From contig NZ_CP011005.1 of the NCBI RefSeq assembly GCF_000950575.1, forward strand, positions 3,531,719-3,595,718: DNA of 64,000 bases. The letters are read 5' to 3'. The notes below the pieces were generated by a model. That model worked only from the letters and a program-made list of their open reading frames with translations, was not told the origin of the DNA and ran no database searches. Numbering within the stretch: the first letter of the stretch is position 1; each line of letters begins with the position of its first letter. Shown here piece after piece: positions 47,171-56,597 of the stretch. The position numbers and the translations under genes were made by a program. The DNA is from Psychromicrobium lacuslunae (GTDB taxonomy: Bacteria > Actinomycetota > Actinomycetes > Actinomycetales > Micrococcaceae).

Positions 47171-47839
47171 ATGATTGAGATTCTGCTGGCCGACGATCAG
47201 AAGTTGATTCGTGCTGGCTTTGGTGCGCTAATCAACGCCGAGAACGATATGCGCGTGATTGCGGAGTGCGGGACCGGTGCGGAAGCGCTCCGGCTGGCCA
47301 AAGTACACCGACCCGAGATTATTTTGATGGATATTCGGATGCCTGACGGTGACGGGCTGACGGCGACCGCGAAGATCACCGCAGAGCCAGCGCTCGCGCA
47401 GAGCAAGGTGATCATCCTGACCACTTTTGAACTCGACGAATATATCTCCGAGGCGGTGCGCGCCGGGGCAGCCGGATTCCTGGTGAAAGACACCGAGCCA
47501 ACCGAACTGCTCCGCGCTATCCGGGTGGTTGCCGAGGGCGATGCCCTGCTCTCGCCCTCGGTGACGAAAAAGATGCTGGCACAATTTGCGCTGCAGGCAC
47601 ACCCACTGCGCGAACCCCAAGGTTTCAGCGACCTGACCGAGCGAGAGCTGGAAGTGCTCGCTGCAGTGGCCGAGGGACTGAACAATGCCGAGATCGCCGA
47701 ACGCCTCTTCATTGCCCCGCTCACCGCGAAGACTCATGTCTCGCGGATCATGACAAAGCTCTCCGCTCGCGATCGCGCTCAGTTGGTGGTGCTCGGCTAC
47801 GAATCAGGCTTGGTGAAACCGGGGCGAGCCGAGGGGTAG
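47171..47839 (+). CDS. LuxR/NarL-family response regulator
   Basis: This 222-residue regulator has a receiver domain (acidic pocket ADDQK, phosphoacceptor in ILMDIRMPDGDG, Lys in FLVKD) and a C-terminal LuxR helix-turn-helix (LTERELEVLAAVAEGLNNAEIA split as motif LNNAEIAERLFIAPLTAKTH). It is the partner of the kinase upstream. No transporter or effector gene adjoins the pair here, so the regulon is not apparent. Confidence 0.95.
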   Translation: MIEILLADDQKLIRAGFGALINAENDMRVIAECGTGAEALRLAKVHRPEIILMDIRMPDGDGLTATAKITAEPALAQSKVIILTTFELDEYISEAVRAGAAGFLVKDTEPTELLRAIRVVAEGDALLSPSVTKKMLAQFALQAHPLREPQGFSDLTERELEVLAAVAEGLNNAEIAERLFIAPLTAKTHVSRIMTKLSARDRAQLVVLGYESGLVKPGRAEG

Positions 47840-47868
47840 TTGTTTGAGCCTCGCGAGCCGACTGCTGC

Positions 47869-47888
47869 GATACCTCCGCCGGAGTATC
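47869..47888. promoter_or_regulatory. Palindrome downstream of the response regulator
   Basis: GATACCTCCGCCGGAGTATC is a quasi-palindrome resembling the TACTCC/GGAGTA site at 45964-45980. The pair flanks the two-component operon and might be response-regulator sites or a weak terminator. Confidence 0.35.
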
Positions 47889-48008
47889 CAGTCAGGTTAA
47901 GGTGACTCCGCTTAATTTTGCTCGAAAATGACGAGCTCCAGCGATCTAGATCGATCCACGTTGTTGAGGAACATTTGTATGTCGGTGCGAGTCAAAGAAT
48001 CACGTGAC

Positions 48009-48056
48009 GCTTCATCCTGCGACATGAAGCAAATTTGCCCAGAATGTGGCATTCTG
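48009..48056. promoter_or_regulatory. Two palindromes in the drmD leader
   Basis: GCTTCAT-N8-ATGAAGC (48009-48030) and CAGAATG-TGG-CATTCTG (48040-48056) lie within 65 bp of the drmD ATG. AAGAATGTAGCAT just before the ATG repeats half of the second one. This could be the operator/promoter region of the DISARM operon. The 47840-48072 gap holds nothing else obvious. Confidence 0.5.
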
Positions 48057-48072
48057 CGCAAGAATGTAGCAT

Positions 48073-48771
48073 ATGGCCGGAATAACACTGAACGGTAGAG
48101 AAGTTGCGCCGATAATGCCCGAGGCTGGGCAGGTCGTCGAGGTCCGCGGTTCAACTTGGGCAGTGTCCAACGTCCAGGTCCAGGGTCTCCCGCGCAGTCC
48201 CGCTGACGAATCGGTCGCACAGCTCAGCCATGTTGTCGACCTTCAGTCGCTCGATGAGGGTAGCCTCGGTGCTCAACTCAGCGTGGTGTGGGAACTTGAA
48301 GTCGGACAGACTGTCACCCCAGCGCAGGGGCTCCCCGATTTGATTCACGCGGATAGCTTCGACGAGCCGGAGACATTGGCCGGGTTCATCGACGCAATGC
48401 GGTGGGGCGCGGTAACGAGTGCCGATCCTAATCGTTATCAAGCCCCGTTCTGGTCGGGTGTGAACGTCGAGGCGTACCAGCTGGAGCCGCTCCGCCGGGC
48501 TCTCGGTGCGCCACGTGCCAATCTGTTACTTGCTGATGATGTCGGCCTAGGTAAGACGATCGAGGCCGGGCTGGTCATTCAGGAGTTGTTACTTCGTCAT
48601 CGCGCCAGGACCGCCGTAGTCGTCTGCCCACCGAGCCTGTCGCTGAAGTGGCGGGACGAGATGCGGGAGAAGTTCGGCCTGGAGTTCACCATAGTGAACT
48701 CCGAGCTGATGGCTGAGGTCCGCCGCACGCACGGACTCCAGGCAAATCCCTTCCAGATCTTCCCCGCGTGA
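48073..48771 (+). pseudogene. drmD: drmD fragment 1: N-terminus of DISARM SNF2-like helicase
   Basis: The first 232 residues of the class 1 DISARM SNF2-family protein DrmD are open. They include an N-terminal domain and ATPase motif I (LLADDVGLGKTIEAGLVIQE) plus motif Ia (VVVCPPSLSLKWRDEM). The frame stops at 48771 just after NPFQIFP. The homologous continuation RVIVSMAWLPQ lies in the next frame, explained by one missing C in the CCCC run at 48762-48765. DrmD is normally one chain of roughly a thousand residues and is required with DrmA-C for restriction of phage. Confidence 0.88.
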
Positions 48772-50174
48772 TCGTCAGTATGGCGTGGTTACCGCAGATG
48801 CGTGCCCAGCGTCTGCTGCGTGACGTATATTCACAGGCGAGTAACCCAAAAACGGGTAGCCGGTATGCTTTTGACATCCTGGTAGTCGACGAAGCACATC
48901 ACGTTGCACCGTCTAGCCCGTCGACCCTGGCGGGCGGTCGTGGCTATGCTGTTGATACGCAGCGAACCATCGCGGTGCGTCAGCTTGCTGAGAAGTGTGA
49001 GCATCGGCTCTTCCTGAGCGCGACTCCGCACAACGGGCACCCCGAATCGTTCACCGCGTTGCTGGAGATGATCGACCCGCGGCGCTTCGCTCGAGGCGCG
49101 CAGCTCGACTCCACTGCGTTGAAGGACGTGACCGTCCGTCGCCTGAAGACAGACTTGACGAACAAGGGCTTCAAGCGACGCAAGGTGAACACGATCTTGT
49201 TCGATCCGTCGAGCGACGAACAGCAGATGTTTGGCCTGCTTGACGCAATCGTCACCAAAAGCGCGAAGCTCAACGGTACGAAGCCCTCAGGTGACATCGT
49301 CACGCTGTTGCTGAAGAAGCGCTTCCTGTCCAGCCCGTACGCGTTCGGTGTGACGTTGCGCAACTACTTGTCGTCCAAGGCGGGACGCGGCCTATCAGAT
49401 GACGAATACGACGACATCTTCGGCGAGGGCCAAGCAGACGAAGAAGAGGGCCTTTGGGAGCAAGTGGAGTCAGAGCGGCTGCGTGAGTCGAAGAGCTCCG
49501 ACCCCCTCGTCGGTGCCGACCCTGGTCAGCTGGAAAAGCTGGCGAGCTGGGGCCTCGAATACGAGGGCCGCGCCGACTCTCGGGTTGAAAAGCTCATTGG
49601 CTTTCTTGATGCGATATGTCGCCCCGACCGTAAGAACTGGTTGAATGAGCGTGTCGTAGTCTTCACCGAGTACGCGGACACCGTCGAATGGCTCGCTCGT
49701 GTGCTGAGGCAGAAGGGCTATACCGATGATCGTCTTGCGGTAATCCAGGGCTCTACCACGCCAGAGGATCGCGAATTCATCCGATCGCAATTTACTGCTG
49801 ACCCATCGAAGGAGCCGGTGCGAGTTCTGCTCGCCACCGATGCGGCGGGCGAGGGCATTGACCTTCAGACCTACTGTCACCGCTTAGTGAACTTCGACAT
49901 TCCGTTCAACCCGTCGCGTCTGGAGCAACGCATTGGTCGGATCGACCGGTACGGGCAGACCGAGGAGCCTCAGGTCTATCATTTCGTACCCGATCGTGAC
50001 TCCTCTACCTATGGCTCAGATTTGCGGTTCATGGAGATCATCGCCCGCAAGATTTCCCAGGTGGAATATGACCTCGGATCGGCCAATCAAGTGGTGGGGA
50101 GGAAATCCAAAGGCACTTCGGCAAGAGCGCCAGTGCCACGCGTAAGTCGGCGGGAGTCGACACCAATGCGGTGA
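48768..50174 (+). pseudogene. drmD: drmD fragment 2: helicase core
   Basis: These 468 residues continue the SNF2 core: DEAH box (VVDEAHHVAP), motif III (LFLSATPHNGHPESF), then the C-terminal helicase lobe with VLLATDAAGEGIDLQT and LEQRIGRIDRYGQ. The GTGA overlap with fragment 1 looks like coupling, but conserved sequence crosses the junction in two frames, so it is a frameshift. The frame is lost again at the GGGG run 50096-50099: one added G restores VVGEEIQRHFGKSASATRK into fragment 3. Residues after 441 here are therefore out of frame. Confidence 0.88.
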
Positions 50175-51235
50175 TCAACCAGGCGCTCGCAGGTGGCATT
50201 GAACTCAACGCCCGACTTACGCAGTTGGAGCAGGGGTACGACGCCTCCCGGGCTGAATTGCATCTCGAAGCGGCAAACTTGCGTCGTGTCGTCGATACTG
50301 CGCTACGTATTAACCACCAGTCTCCGCTTGCGCCAAACTACGATTTTGCGCAGGATACCGAAGCCGAAGTGTTTGAGGTTCCGACTTTGACCGCAGGTTG
50401 GCGGGACACGCTGCGTGGCCTCGACACCCGCCTGAACCCGGGTGAGTTACGTCCAATCACGTTCGATCCGGATGCGGCAGATGGGCGTGCTGATCTCGTC
50501 TATGTGCACCTCGGGCACCCGATCGTGCAAAAGGCGCAGCGGCTGCTGCGCCGATCGTTGTGGAGCGTGGACTCGACGCTACGACGGGTGAGCGCCGTCG
50601 TAGTGGAAGATCTCGAAGAGTCGTTTGTTGCTGCTGTCACCCGGATGGTCCTCGTCGGTCGTGGCGGTGTCCGCCTGCACGAGGAAGTGTTTCTTGTCGG
50701 AGTGCGCCTGCGTGGCCGCCGAGCGATGGCGGAGGAACGCGCCGAGGAAGCGCTCGACATTGCCCTCGATGGTGAGAAACTCGTTCTCGCTGATGTGCGG
50801 GTGCGCGATCAGCTCGCCAATATCTGGAACGTCCCCGATGCCCCGCTTCGCCAGAGCCTCGAAACTGCGATGCGCGATCGGGCAGGGCGCAAGCAGACTC
50901 AAGTGACAGACCAGCTCCATCGTCGCGAGGCCGCCGATGTTCAGCGAGCACAAGAGATCTTCGCTGCGTTCCGCACGAACCTCCGTGATTCCCTAACCAG
51001 CCTCCGTGCTCAGGAAGCCGAAGCTCAGGGACAGCTCTTCACTGACCCAGATCAGGAACGCCAGCAGCGGCGTGACCGCGAGGCCATGCAACGCCGACTC
51101 GATGAACTCGACGATGAAGAAGCACGCGAGATCTCCGCCATCAAAGATAGGTACGCCGACGTGAAACCCCACACAACCGCCGCTGCCGTGGTCTTTGCAC
51201 TCACCCGTTCCGACGCAGATGGGTGGCGCGACTGA
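50171..51235 (+). pseudogene. drmD: drmD fragment 3: C-terminal region
   Basis: These 354 residues form the C-terminal part of DrmD, opening with VINQALAGGIELNARL. They end in a charged coiled-coil-like stretch (about residues 245-330, rich in Arg, Glu and Gln, with DRERQQRRDREAMQRRLDEL-type sequence). The true upstream frame extends to about 50100. The stop overlaps the drmMI start (TGATG), so the methylase may still be expressed from the same transcript, although ribosomes must re-initiate after the upstream frameshifts. Confidence 0.82.
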
Positions 51236-54200
51236 TGGCGCGCCGACCTGCCCGCAATCGCCCAGCACGGAGCGCCGCCGAGTTGCACCGTGCCTGGCTC
51301 GAACTCGTCGATACTGAGGGGCCGTTTCTGGCCATCCCGCCGCTCAAACGCGTCTGGCCGGAGGGCATGCCTCGGCTTGCTGACGCTCGTAAGGCCATCC
51401 TCGCCGATGCGCGCAAAGACTTTGAGCCTGCCTGGGAGCACTATGACCGAGGTTCTGACTCTGAATCCGTCCTTGACAGCTACCGAACGGCACGTGATAA
51501 GTGGGTAGAGACCGTTCTGCGGGACGTCGCAGGCTGGGCCGAATCACTTAGCTGGGGAGAGGTCTCTGGAGTCGCAGCCCAGTCGCCGAATCGAGCGGTC
51601 ACAGTCCAAGCACAGGCCACCGTCAGCCGAGACGATGAGATCGGCGCGATCGTGCATGTCATCGACCCGGTCGACTCACTGCGCGAGGTGCCGGGTGACC
51701 TGTGGGCCGCTACTCCTGTCGACCGCGTCGAGGCGATGCTGCGCGAGAGTAAGGTACCGATCGGCATCGTCACGGACGGTCGTTGGTGGGGGGTAGTACA
51801 CGCACGTGACGGAGTGATGGCCGCCTCCGGCATCGTCGATGCCCTCACTTGGACTGAAGAACATCGCACTCGTGATGCCTTTCTCGCCCTGATTGGGAGG
51901 CAATACCTGATCGGAGGCGACCCAGCCGAGCGCCTTCCGGTGTTATTCGAGGACTCGGTCGCCGCCGCCGAAGAGATTACTGAGGCGCTGGGTGCCCAGG
52001 TGCGCCGCGCGGTCGAGCTGCTCATCCAATCATTCTCCGAGTCCGCTGCCGAGGCGAAGCGCCGAAGCCTAGCCGTCCCGCTCCCGACTCGTTCGCATGA
52101 CAGTTACGAGGCCGCAGTCACCGTGATGATGCGCGCCGTGTTCCTGCTATTTGCCGAAGAGCGTGGACTGATGCCGCAGGGCGGACTGTTCGACCAGGGA
52201 TACGGGATCGCCGGCGAACTCGATCAGCTGACCGCCCGCGAGTCTGCGGAGAGCGAAGAAGCCCTCGACGCTACCTCGCTTAGCTGGCACCGCCTGCTGG
52301 CAACCAGCAATGCGTTGTACCGGGGTGCGACATTCGAGAATCTTCGGATTCCCGCCTATGGTGGCTCTCTCTTCGATCCGGCACGGTTTCCATTCCTCAC
52401 GGCCACGAACGAACTAGGCGTCCTTGGTTTGACCGTCTCTGATCGGGTCATGTTGCATGTGCTCCGCGCCGTGCAAGTCGCTGAGATCAAAGGCGAGGCG
52501 CGCCGCATCTCGTTCCGTGACATCGACGTCGAACAAATCGGCTACATGTACGAGGGGCTTCTCGGTTACACCGCGACGGTCGCGCCCGAGATGGTCCTCG
52601 GCATTACCGGTACCCGCGGTGATGAGCCTGAGATTCCGCTCGCTAAGCTGGAGGAACTCGCTGCGACTCACAGTGACAGCAAGCAGTTGGCCAGGGCGAT
52701 CCGTGCTTGGATCGAGACCGATCAGCCTTCAGCGAAGCCGTCCTCTGAGGCCGCTATAGCTAAGGCTGTCGGTGTAAACGTCGCGCCCAGCGTGGTGAGC
52801 GCCCTCGTCCAGGCCGTTGGCGGCGACCTCGAACTTGCTGAGCGTGTAAAGCCCTGGCTTGGTCTGGTGCGACTCGACCTGCGTAACCGACCCTTCGTCG
52901 TGCTCGAAGGTGCGTTGCTAGTCAAGGAAACTCCTTCCCGCAAGAACTCGGGGGCGCACTACACGCCGAAGTCGCTTGCCGAAGACGTGGTGAAGCACGC
53001 TCTCGAACCCCTCGTCTACGCACCCGGACCACATCAGACCGCGAACCGTGATGAGTGGAAACTCAAGTCGCCGGCCGACATCCTCAACCTCAAGGTCGCC
53101 GACATAGCTTGCGGTTCGGGTGCATTCCTGGTTGCTGCTGCGCGCTTCCTCGCAGACCGACTCGTCGAGGCATGGGTCACCGACAACCCGGCGTGGGGCG
53201 GCCGTAAGGACTTGCACACGCTCGCCATGCGTGAGGTCGTCGCTACCTGCCTGTACGGCGCAGATATCAATGAGATGGCGATCGAGATGTGCAAGCTCTC
53301 ACTCTGGCTCGTTTCCCTCGACCGTGACCTGCCGTTTTCCTTTGTCGATGACAAGGTCTTTGTCGGCAATTCGCTCCTCGGGCTCACCGACATCAAGCAG
53401 CTACGCGCCATGCACATCGACCCGACCAAGGAAAGTCGGCAGCAGGGCATGCTCGATGTCTTCGAGGTCGACGTTGATTCGATCATCAAACGTGCTGTCG
53501 AGCTGCGGGAGAGCCTCGCCTCCCCGGTCGAGTCGGACGATAGCCCAGCGCGCTCGGCTGCGGCCAAGCGGCGACAGCTCGCGCAGCTTCACAATGTCAC
53601 CGCGGATCTTCGCAAGCTTGCCGACGGAATTATCGCCACCGGGCTTTCGCTTGGCGGCAAACCCGGCCGTGCCCTCGATGCCGCCTATGAAGACCTGCGG
53701 GAGGCGGCTCGCAAGGCGTTTCCGGGTGCGCATGACGATGTAGCCGACTCGGCTTGGCTTGACTCGAAGATCAGCCTGGGGCTCACACCGACGGTCGACA
53801 CAGACTACGTGCAGTGGCAGCCGCTTCATTGGATCATCGAGGCGGCCGACGTGATGGCGGATCACGGTGGTTTCGACGCGATCATCGGCAATCCGCCATT
53901 CCTTGGGGGGCAAAAGCTCACCGGTGCAATGGGAACCAATATGCGCGATTGGTTCGTGAATGTGCTTGCGGATGGTCGACGCGGCAGCGCGGACCTTGTC
54001 GCCTACTTCTTCTTGCGTGCGACCTCACTTTTGCAGGCAAAGGGGACGCTTGGGTTGATTGCGACGAATACGGTCGCTCAGGGTGATTCTCGTGAGGTTG
54101 GTTTGGATTCGATGGTGTCTGACGGGTTCACGATTACGAGGGCTGTTCAGTCGCGTTCGTGGCCGGCGTCAAGTGCGAATTTAGAGTATGCCGCAGTCTG

Positions 54201-55284
54201 GGGCACTCGCGAGGTTGTCGAGGAAGATGTTCCGCGTATTGCCGACGATATTGCGGTCAGACGGATCAGCACACTGCTCGAAGCACAAGGACGTACAGCG
54301 GGAAACCCGTTTCGGCTGGCAGAGAATGCGGGCATCGCTTTCCAAGGCTGCATCGTTTTGGGGATGGGTTTCGTACTGGAGCCGGAAGAGGCGCAAGAGT
54401 GGATTGCCGCTGATACCCGCAACGCTGAGGTACTGTTTCCATACCTCAACGGCGAGGATCTAAATCAGCGTCCCGACAGCTCGGCATCGAGGTGGGTCAT
54501 CGACTTCAACGACCGAACCGAGGAACAGGCGCGCAAGTACCCACGGCCGTTCGAGCGAGTGTCCGAACTCGTGAGGCCCGAGCGGATGCACAACAGACGT
54601 AAGCCTCGACGCGATTACTGGTGGCAGTTCGCCGAACGAGCGGCCGGGATGAGAAAAGCGATCTCAGACTTGTCGGAGGTTTTGGTCCTCGCTCAAGTCA
54701 GCAATACTGCACAACCCATGTTCATTCCGAAAGGAATTGTGCCGAGCCACAAGATCGTAGTGTTCGCATCGGACAACCGTGGATTGATGGCGGTGTTGTC
54801 ATCATCCCTTCATTATTTCTGGGCTCGCAAGTATTCGGGGGCGATGAAGAATGATCTGAGCTACTCCCCATCTGACGTGTTTCTCACGTTCCCACGGCCC
54901 AAAATGACCAAGCGATTGCTCCAAGCAGGCTCTGCGCTTGATAGGGAACGTCGCGAAATCATGGCTCGCCGAAGTCTCGGGCTTACCAAGCTCTACAACC
55001 TTGTCAATACGCCCGAAGCGGGCAGCGACGTAGATGTATCCCGAGTCCGCGATCTTCACGTTGAGATCGACGAAGCGCTAATCGAGGCATATGGATGGGA
55101 TATCCACCCTCGCTATGGTTTCCACACCTACAGACGAGTTCTGCGGTGGAGTTTCGATGCCGCAAGTCGCGTTGATTTGCTCGACAAACTCCTCGAGGAG
55201 AATCGTACGAGAGCAGAGTCTTCGCCAGTGACTGGACACATAGAATCTATTTACGAGTTCGCCGAAGCCACATTGTTTGGATGA
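51235..55284 (+). CDS. drmMI: DISARM class 1 adenine-specific DNA methyltransferase DrmMI, expressed allele
   Basis: This 1349-residue type IIL/PglX-like methyltransferase marks host DNA for the DISARM system. Catalytic motif I is VADIACGSGAFLVAAARF near residue 620 and motif IV is FDAIIGNPPFLGG near 885, the NPPF form of N6-adenine enzymes. The ATG at 51235 overlaps the drmD stop; an in-frame GTG at 51223 would add four residues. Residues 1-925 are constant, 926-1015 are encoded by a 270-bp inverted repeat, and 1016-1349 form the target-recognition region that has an alternative copy on the opposite strand at 55302-56597. The frame is fully intact, unlike the restriction genes around it. Confidence 0.92.
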   Translation: MARRPARNRPARSAAELHRAWLELVDTEGPFLAIPPLKRVWPEGMPRLADARKAILADARKDFEPAWEHYDRGSDSESVLDSYRTARDKWVETVLRDVAGWAESLSWGEVSGVAAQSPNRAVTVQAQATVSRDDEIGAIVHVIDPVDSLREVPGDLWAATPVDRVEAMLRESKVPIGIVTDGRWWGVVHARDGVMAASGIVDALTWTEEHRTRDAFLALIGRQYLIGGDPAERLPVLFEDSVAAAEEITEALGAQVRRAVELLIQSFSESAAEAKRRSLAVPLPTRSHDSYEAAVTVMMRAVFLLFAEERGLMPQGGLFDQGYGIAGELDQLTARESAESEEALDATSLSWHRLLATSNALYRGATFENLRIPAYGGSLFDPARFPFLTATNELGVLGLTVSDRVMLHVLRAVQVAEIKGEARRISFRDIDVEQIGYMYEGLLGYTATVAPEMVLGITGTRGDEPEIPLAKLEELAATHSDSKQLARAIRAWIETDQPSAKPSSEAAIAKAVGVNVAPSVVSALVQAVGGDLELAERVKPWLGLVRLDLRNRPFVVLEGALLVKETPSRKNSGAHYTPKSLAEDVVKHALEPLVYAPGPHQTANRDEWKLKSPADILNLKVADIACGSGAFLVAAARFLADRLVEAWVTDNPAWGGRKDLHTLAMREVVATCLYGADINEMAIEMCKLSLWLVSLDRDLPFSFVDDKVFVGNSLLGLTDIKQLRAMHIDPTKESRQQGMLDVFEVDVDSIIKRAVELRESLASPVESDDSPARSAAAKRRQLAQLHNVTADLRKLADGIIATGLSLGGKPGRALDAAYEDLREAARKAFPGAHDDVADSAWLDSKISLGLTPTVDTDYVQWQPLHWIIEAADVMADHGGFDAIIGNPPFLGGQKLTGAMGTNMRDWFVNVLADGRRGSADLVAYFFLRATSLLQAKGTLGLIATNTVAQGDSREVGLDSMVSDGFTITRAVQSRSWPASSANLEYAAVWGTREVVEEDVPRIADDIAVRRISTLLEAQGRTAGNPFRLAENAGIAFQGCIVLGMGFVLEPEEAQEWIAADTRNAEVLFPYLNGEDLNQRPDSSASRWVIDFNDRTEEQARKYPRPFERVSELVRPERMHNRRKPRRDYWWQFAERAAGMRKAISDLSEVLVLAQVSNTAQPMFIPKGIVPSHKIVVFASDNRGLMAVLSSSLHYFWARKYSGAMKNDLSYSPSDVFLTFPRPKMTKRLLQAGSALDRERREIMARRSLGLTKLYNLVNTPEAGSDVDVSRVRDLHVEIDEALIEAYGWDIHPRYGFHTYRRVLRWSFDAASRVDLLDKLLEENRTRAESSPVTGHIESIYEFAEATLFG
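54012..54281 (+). repeat. Inverted repeat IR1-left, inside drmMI
   Basis: This 270-bp segment is identical, base for base, to the reverse complement of 56329-56598. It begins CTTGCGTGCGACCTCACTTT and ends ACACTGCTCGA. It encodes the junction between the catalytic part and target-recognition region of DrmMI. Third-position usage (many GGT, GAT, TCT, TTG) is unlike the C-ending flanking codons. Confidence 0.97.
54028..54043. other. Quasi-palindrome in IR1-left, candidate crossover site
   Basis: CTTTTGC-AG-GCAAAGG has near-symmetric 7-bp arms around a central AG dinucleotide, the style of serine recombinase cores. The mirror copy is at 56567-56582 in IR1-right. This is suggestive only; any point in the 270-bp repeat could be the crossover. 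Confidence 0.25.
54359..54530 (+). repeat. Second inverted repeat IR2-left in the target-recognition region
   Basis: This segment of 172 bp matches the reverse complement of 56080-56251 with a single difference (GCT versus TCT, Ala to Ser). It lies 77 bp beyond IR1, as does its partner, so recombination here would also keep frame. Confidence 0.93.
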
Positions 55285-55301
55285 GCGATCGAGAAGATTG
55301 A

Positions 55302-56597
55302 TCAGCCAAGTGGCATTGCTTCAGCATCGGCTGTCCCGCTGAGCGTGCTGGCGGGCGCCAGTTGATTTTGCATGCGTCGATGGTTCTCTTCAAGAAGTAA
55401 ATCCAGCAGCTCAACTCGGTTGGAAGCACCGACTGTCCAGCGTTGCATTTTTCGCACGGTGTAAAAGCTGTGGTCGAGTTCTATGCCTCGCCAGCCAAAT
55501 GCTTCGAGTACCGCCGCGTCGACTTCAACGTGGAGGTTTCTAAGGTGACCCACGTCCTCCGCACCCGTGACTGCAGGATCAGCAACGAGGTTGTAGACGT
55601 CGGTCAAGCCGATGCCACGACGCGCCATCAACTCTCGCTGTCCGTTTTCCAACGCACGACCGGCAGCCTCAAGACGCTCTGTCCGCTGGGGCAAAGGAAA
55701 CGTTAGGAACGCATCGGACGGTGAGTAGTTCACCCGAGTTTCGAGCGTCGAACTGTAAGTGATTGCCCAGAGCCAGTGCAGCGACGACGAGAGGACGGCC
55801 TGATCCGCAAACGAATCCGTGGCGTAAACGCCTAACCGATGGCTGAAGACCTGGTTCGTTGACACCCTTAGCGGCATGACGCTCTTACTGACAAGAGCGA
55901 TGACCAACACCTCCGACAAGTCTGCGATCGCTTTACGCATAGCTGGGCGTTTTTCGCCGTACTGCCACCACCGCTCAGGTAAAGGCTTTCGGAGAGCGTA
56001 TTCACCGTTCGACTTCCGACGCTGCCTTTCAGGCTTCACCCGTTCGACCAAGCGGTGGTAAGGCAATTTGTAGGTAGCAGCCTGTTCCTCGGTTCGGTCG
56101 TTGAAGTCGATGACCCACCTCGATGCCGAGCTGTCGGGACGCTGATTTAGATCCTCGCCGTTGAGGTATGGAAACAGTACCTCAGCGTTGCGGGTATCAG
56201 AGGCAATCCACTCTTGCGCCTCTTCCGGCTCCAGTACGAAACCCATCCCCAGGACGTAACATCCAATGAAAGCCAAACCAGAGTTCTCGGCCAGTCGGGC
56301 AGGCATTCCATCGACTCGACCGGCTGGCTCGAGCAGTGTGCTGATCCGTCTGACCGCAATATCGTCGGCAATACGCGGAACATCTTCCTCGACAACCTCG
56401 CGAGTGCCCCAGACTGCGGCATACTCTAAATTCGCACTTGACGCCGGCCACGAACGCGACTGAACAGCCCTCGTAATCGTGAACCCGTCAGACACCATCG
56501 AATCCAAACCAACCTCACGAGAATCACCCTGAGCGACCGTATTCGTCGCAATCAACCCAAGCGTCCCCTTTGCCTGCAAAAGTGAGGTCGCACGCAA
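55302..56597 (-). CDS. Silent alternative C-terminal cassette of DrmMI
   Basis: This 431-codon open frame on the minus strand corresponds to residues 926 to the end of DrmMI. It lacks the catalytic domain, a normal start (first usable codon is TTG at 56597) and any upstream promoter, so it is a storage copy rather than a gene. After the shared repeat it diverges (AGRVDGMPARLAENSG versus AQGRTAGNPFRLAENAG), is again near-identical across IR2, then differs through the recognition part. The ends remain homologous (ELMARRGIGLTDVYNLV versus EIMARRSLGLTKLYNLV). It stops 17 bp from the expressed allele's stop, tail to tail. No frameshifts, implying selection on the silent copy. Confidence 0.88.
   Translation of the reverse strand: MRATSLLQAKGTLGLIATNTVAQGDSREVGLDSMVSDGFTITRAVQSRSWPASSANLEYAAVWGTREVVEEDVPRIADDIAVRRISTLLEPAGRVDGMPARLAENSGLAFIGCYVLGMGFVLEPEEAQEWIASDTRNAEVLFPYLNGEDLNQRPDSSASRWVIDFNDRTEEQAATYKLPYHRLVERVKPERQRRKSNGEYALRKPLPERWWQYGEKRPAMRKAIADLSEVLVIALVSKSVMPLRVSTNQVFSHRLGVYATDSFADQAVLSSSLHWLWAITYSSTLETRVNYSPSDAFLTFPLPQRTERLEAAGRALENGQRELMARRGIGLTDVYNLVADPAVTGAEDVGHLRNLHVEVDAAVLEAFGWRGIELDHSFYTVRKMQRWTVGASNRVELLDLLLEENHRRMQNQLAPASTLSGTADAEAMPLG
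56080..56251 (-). repeat. Second inverted repeat IR2-right in the silent cassette
   Basis: This is the partner of 54359-54530, 171 of 172 positions identical in inverted orientation. The high identity inside otherwise diverged cassettes points to gene conversion or past crossover. Confidence 0.93.

Noticed and set aside
48768..50174. drmD read as three natural subunits with GTGA translational coupling
   Set aside because: Conserved SNF2 sequence crosses each junction in the neighbouring frame, and a single added base in CCCC or GGGG restores one chain. Frameshift is simpler than subunit division.
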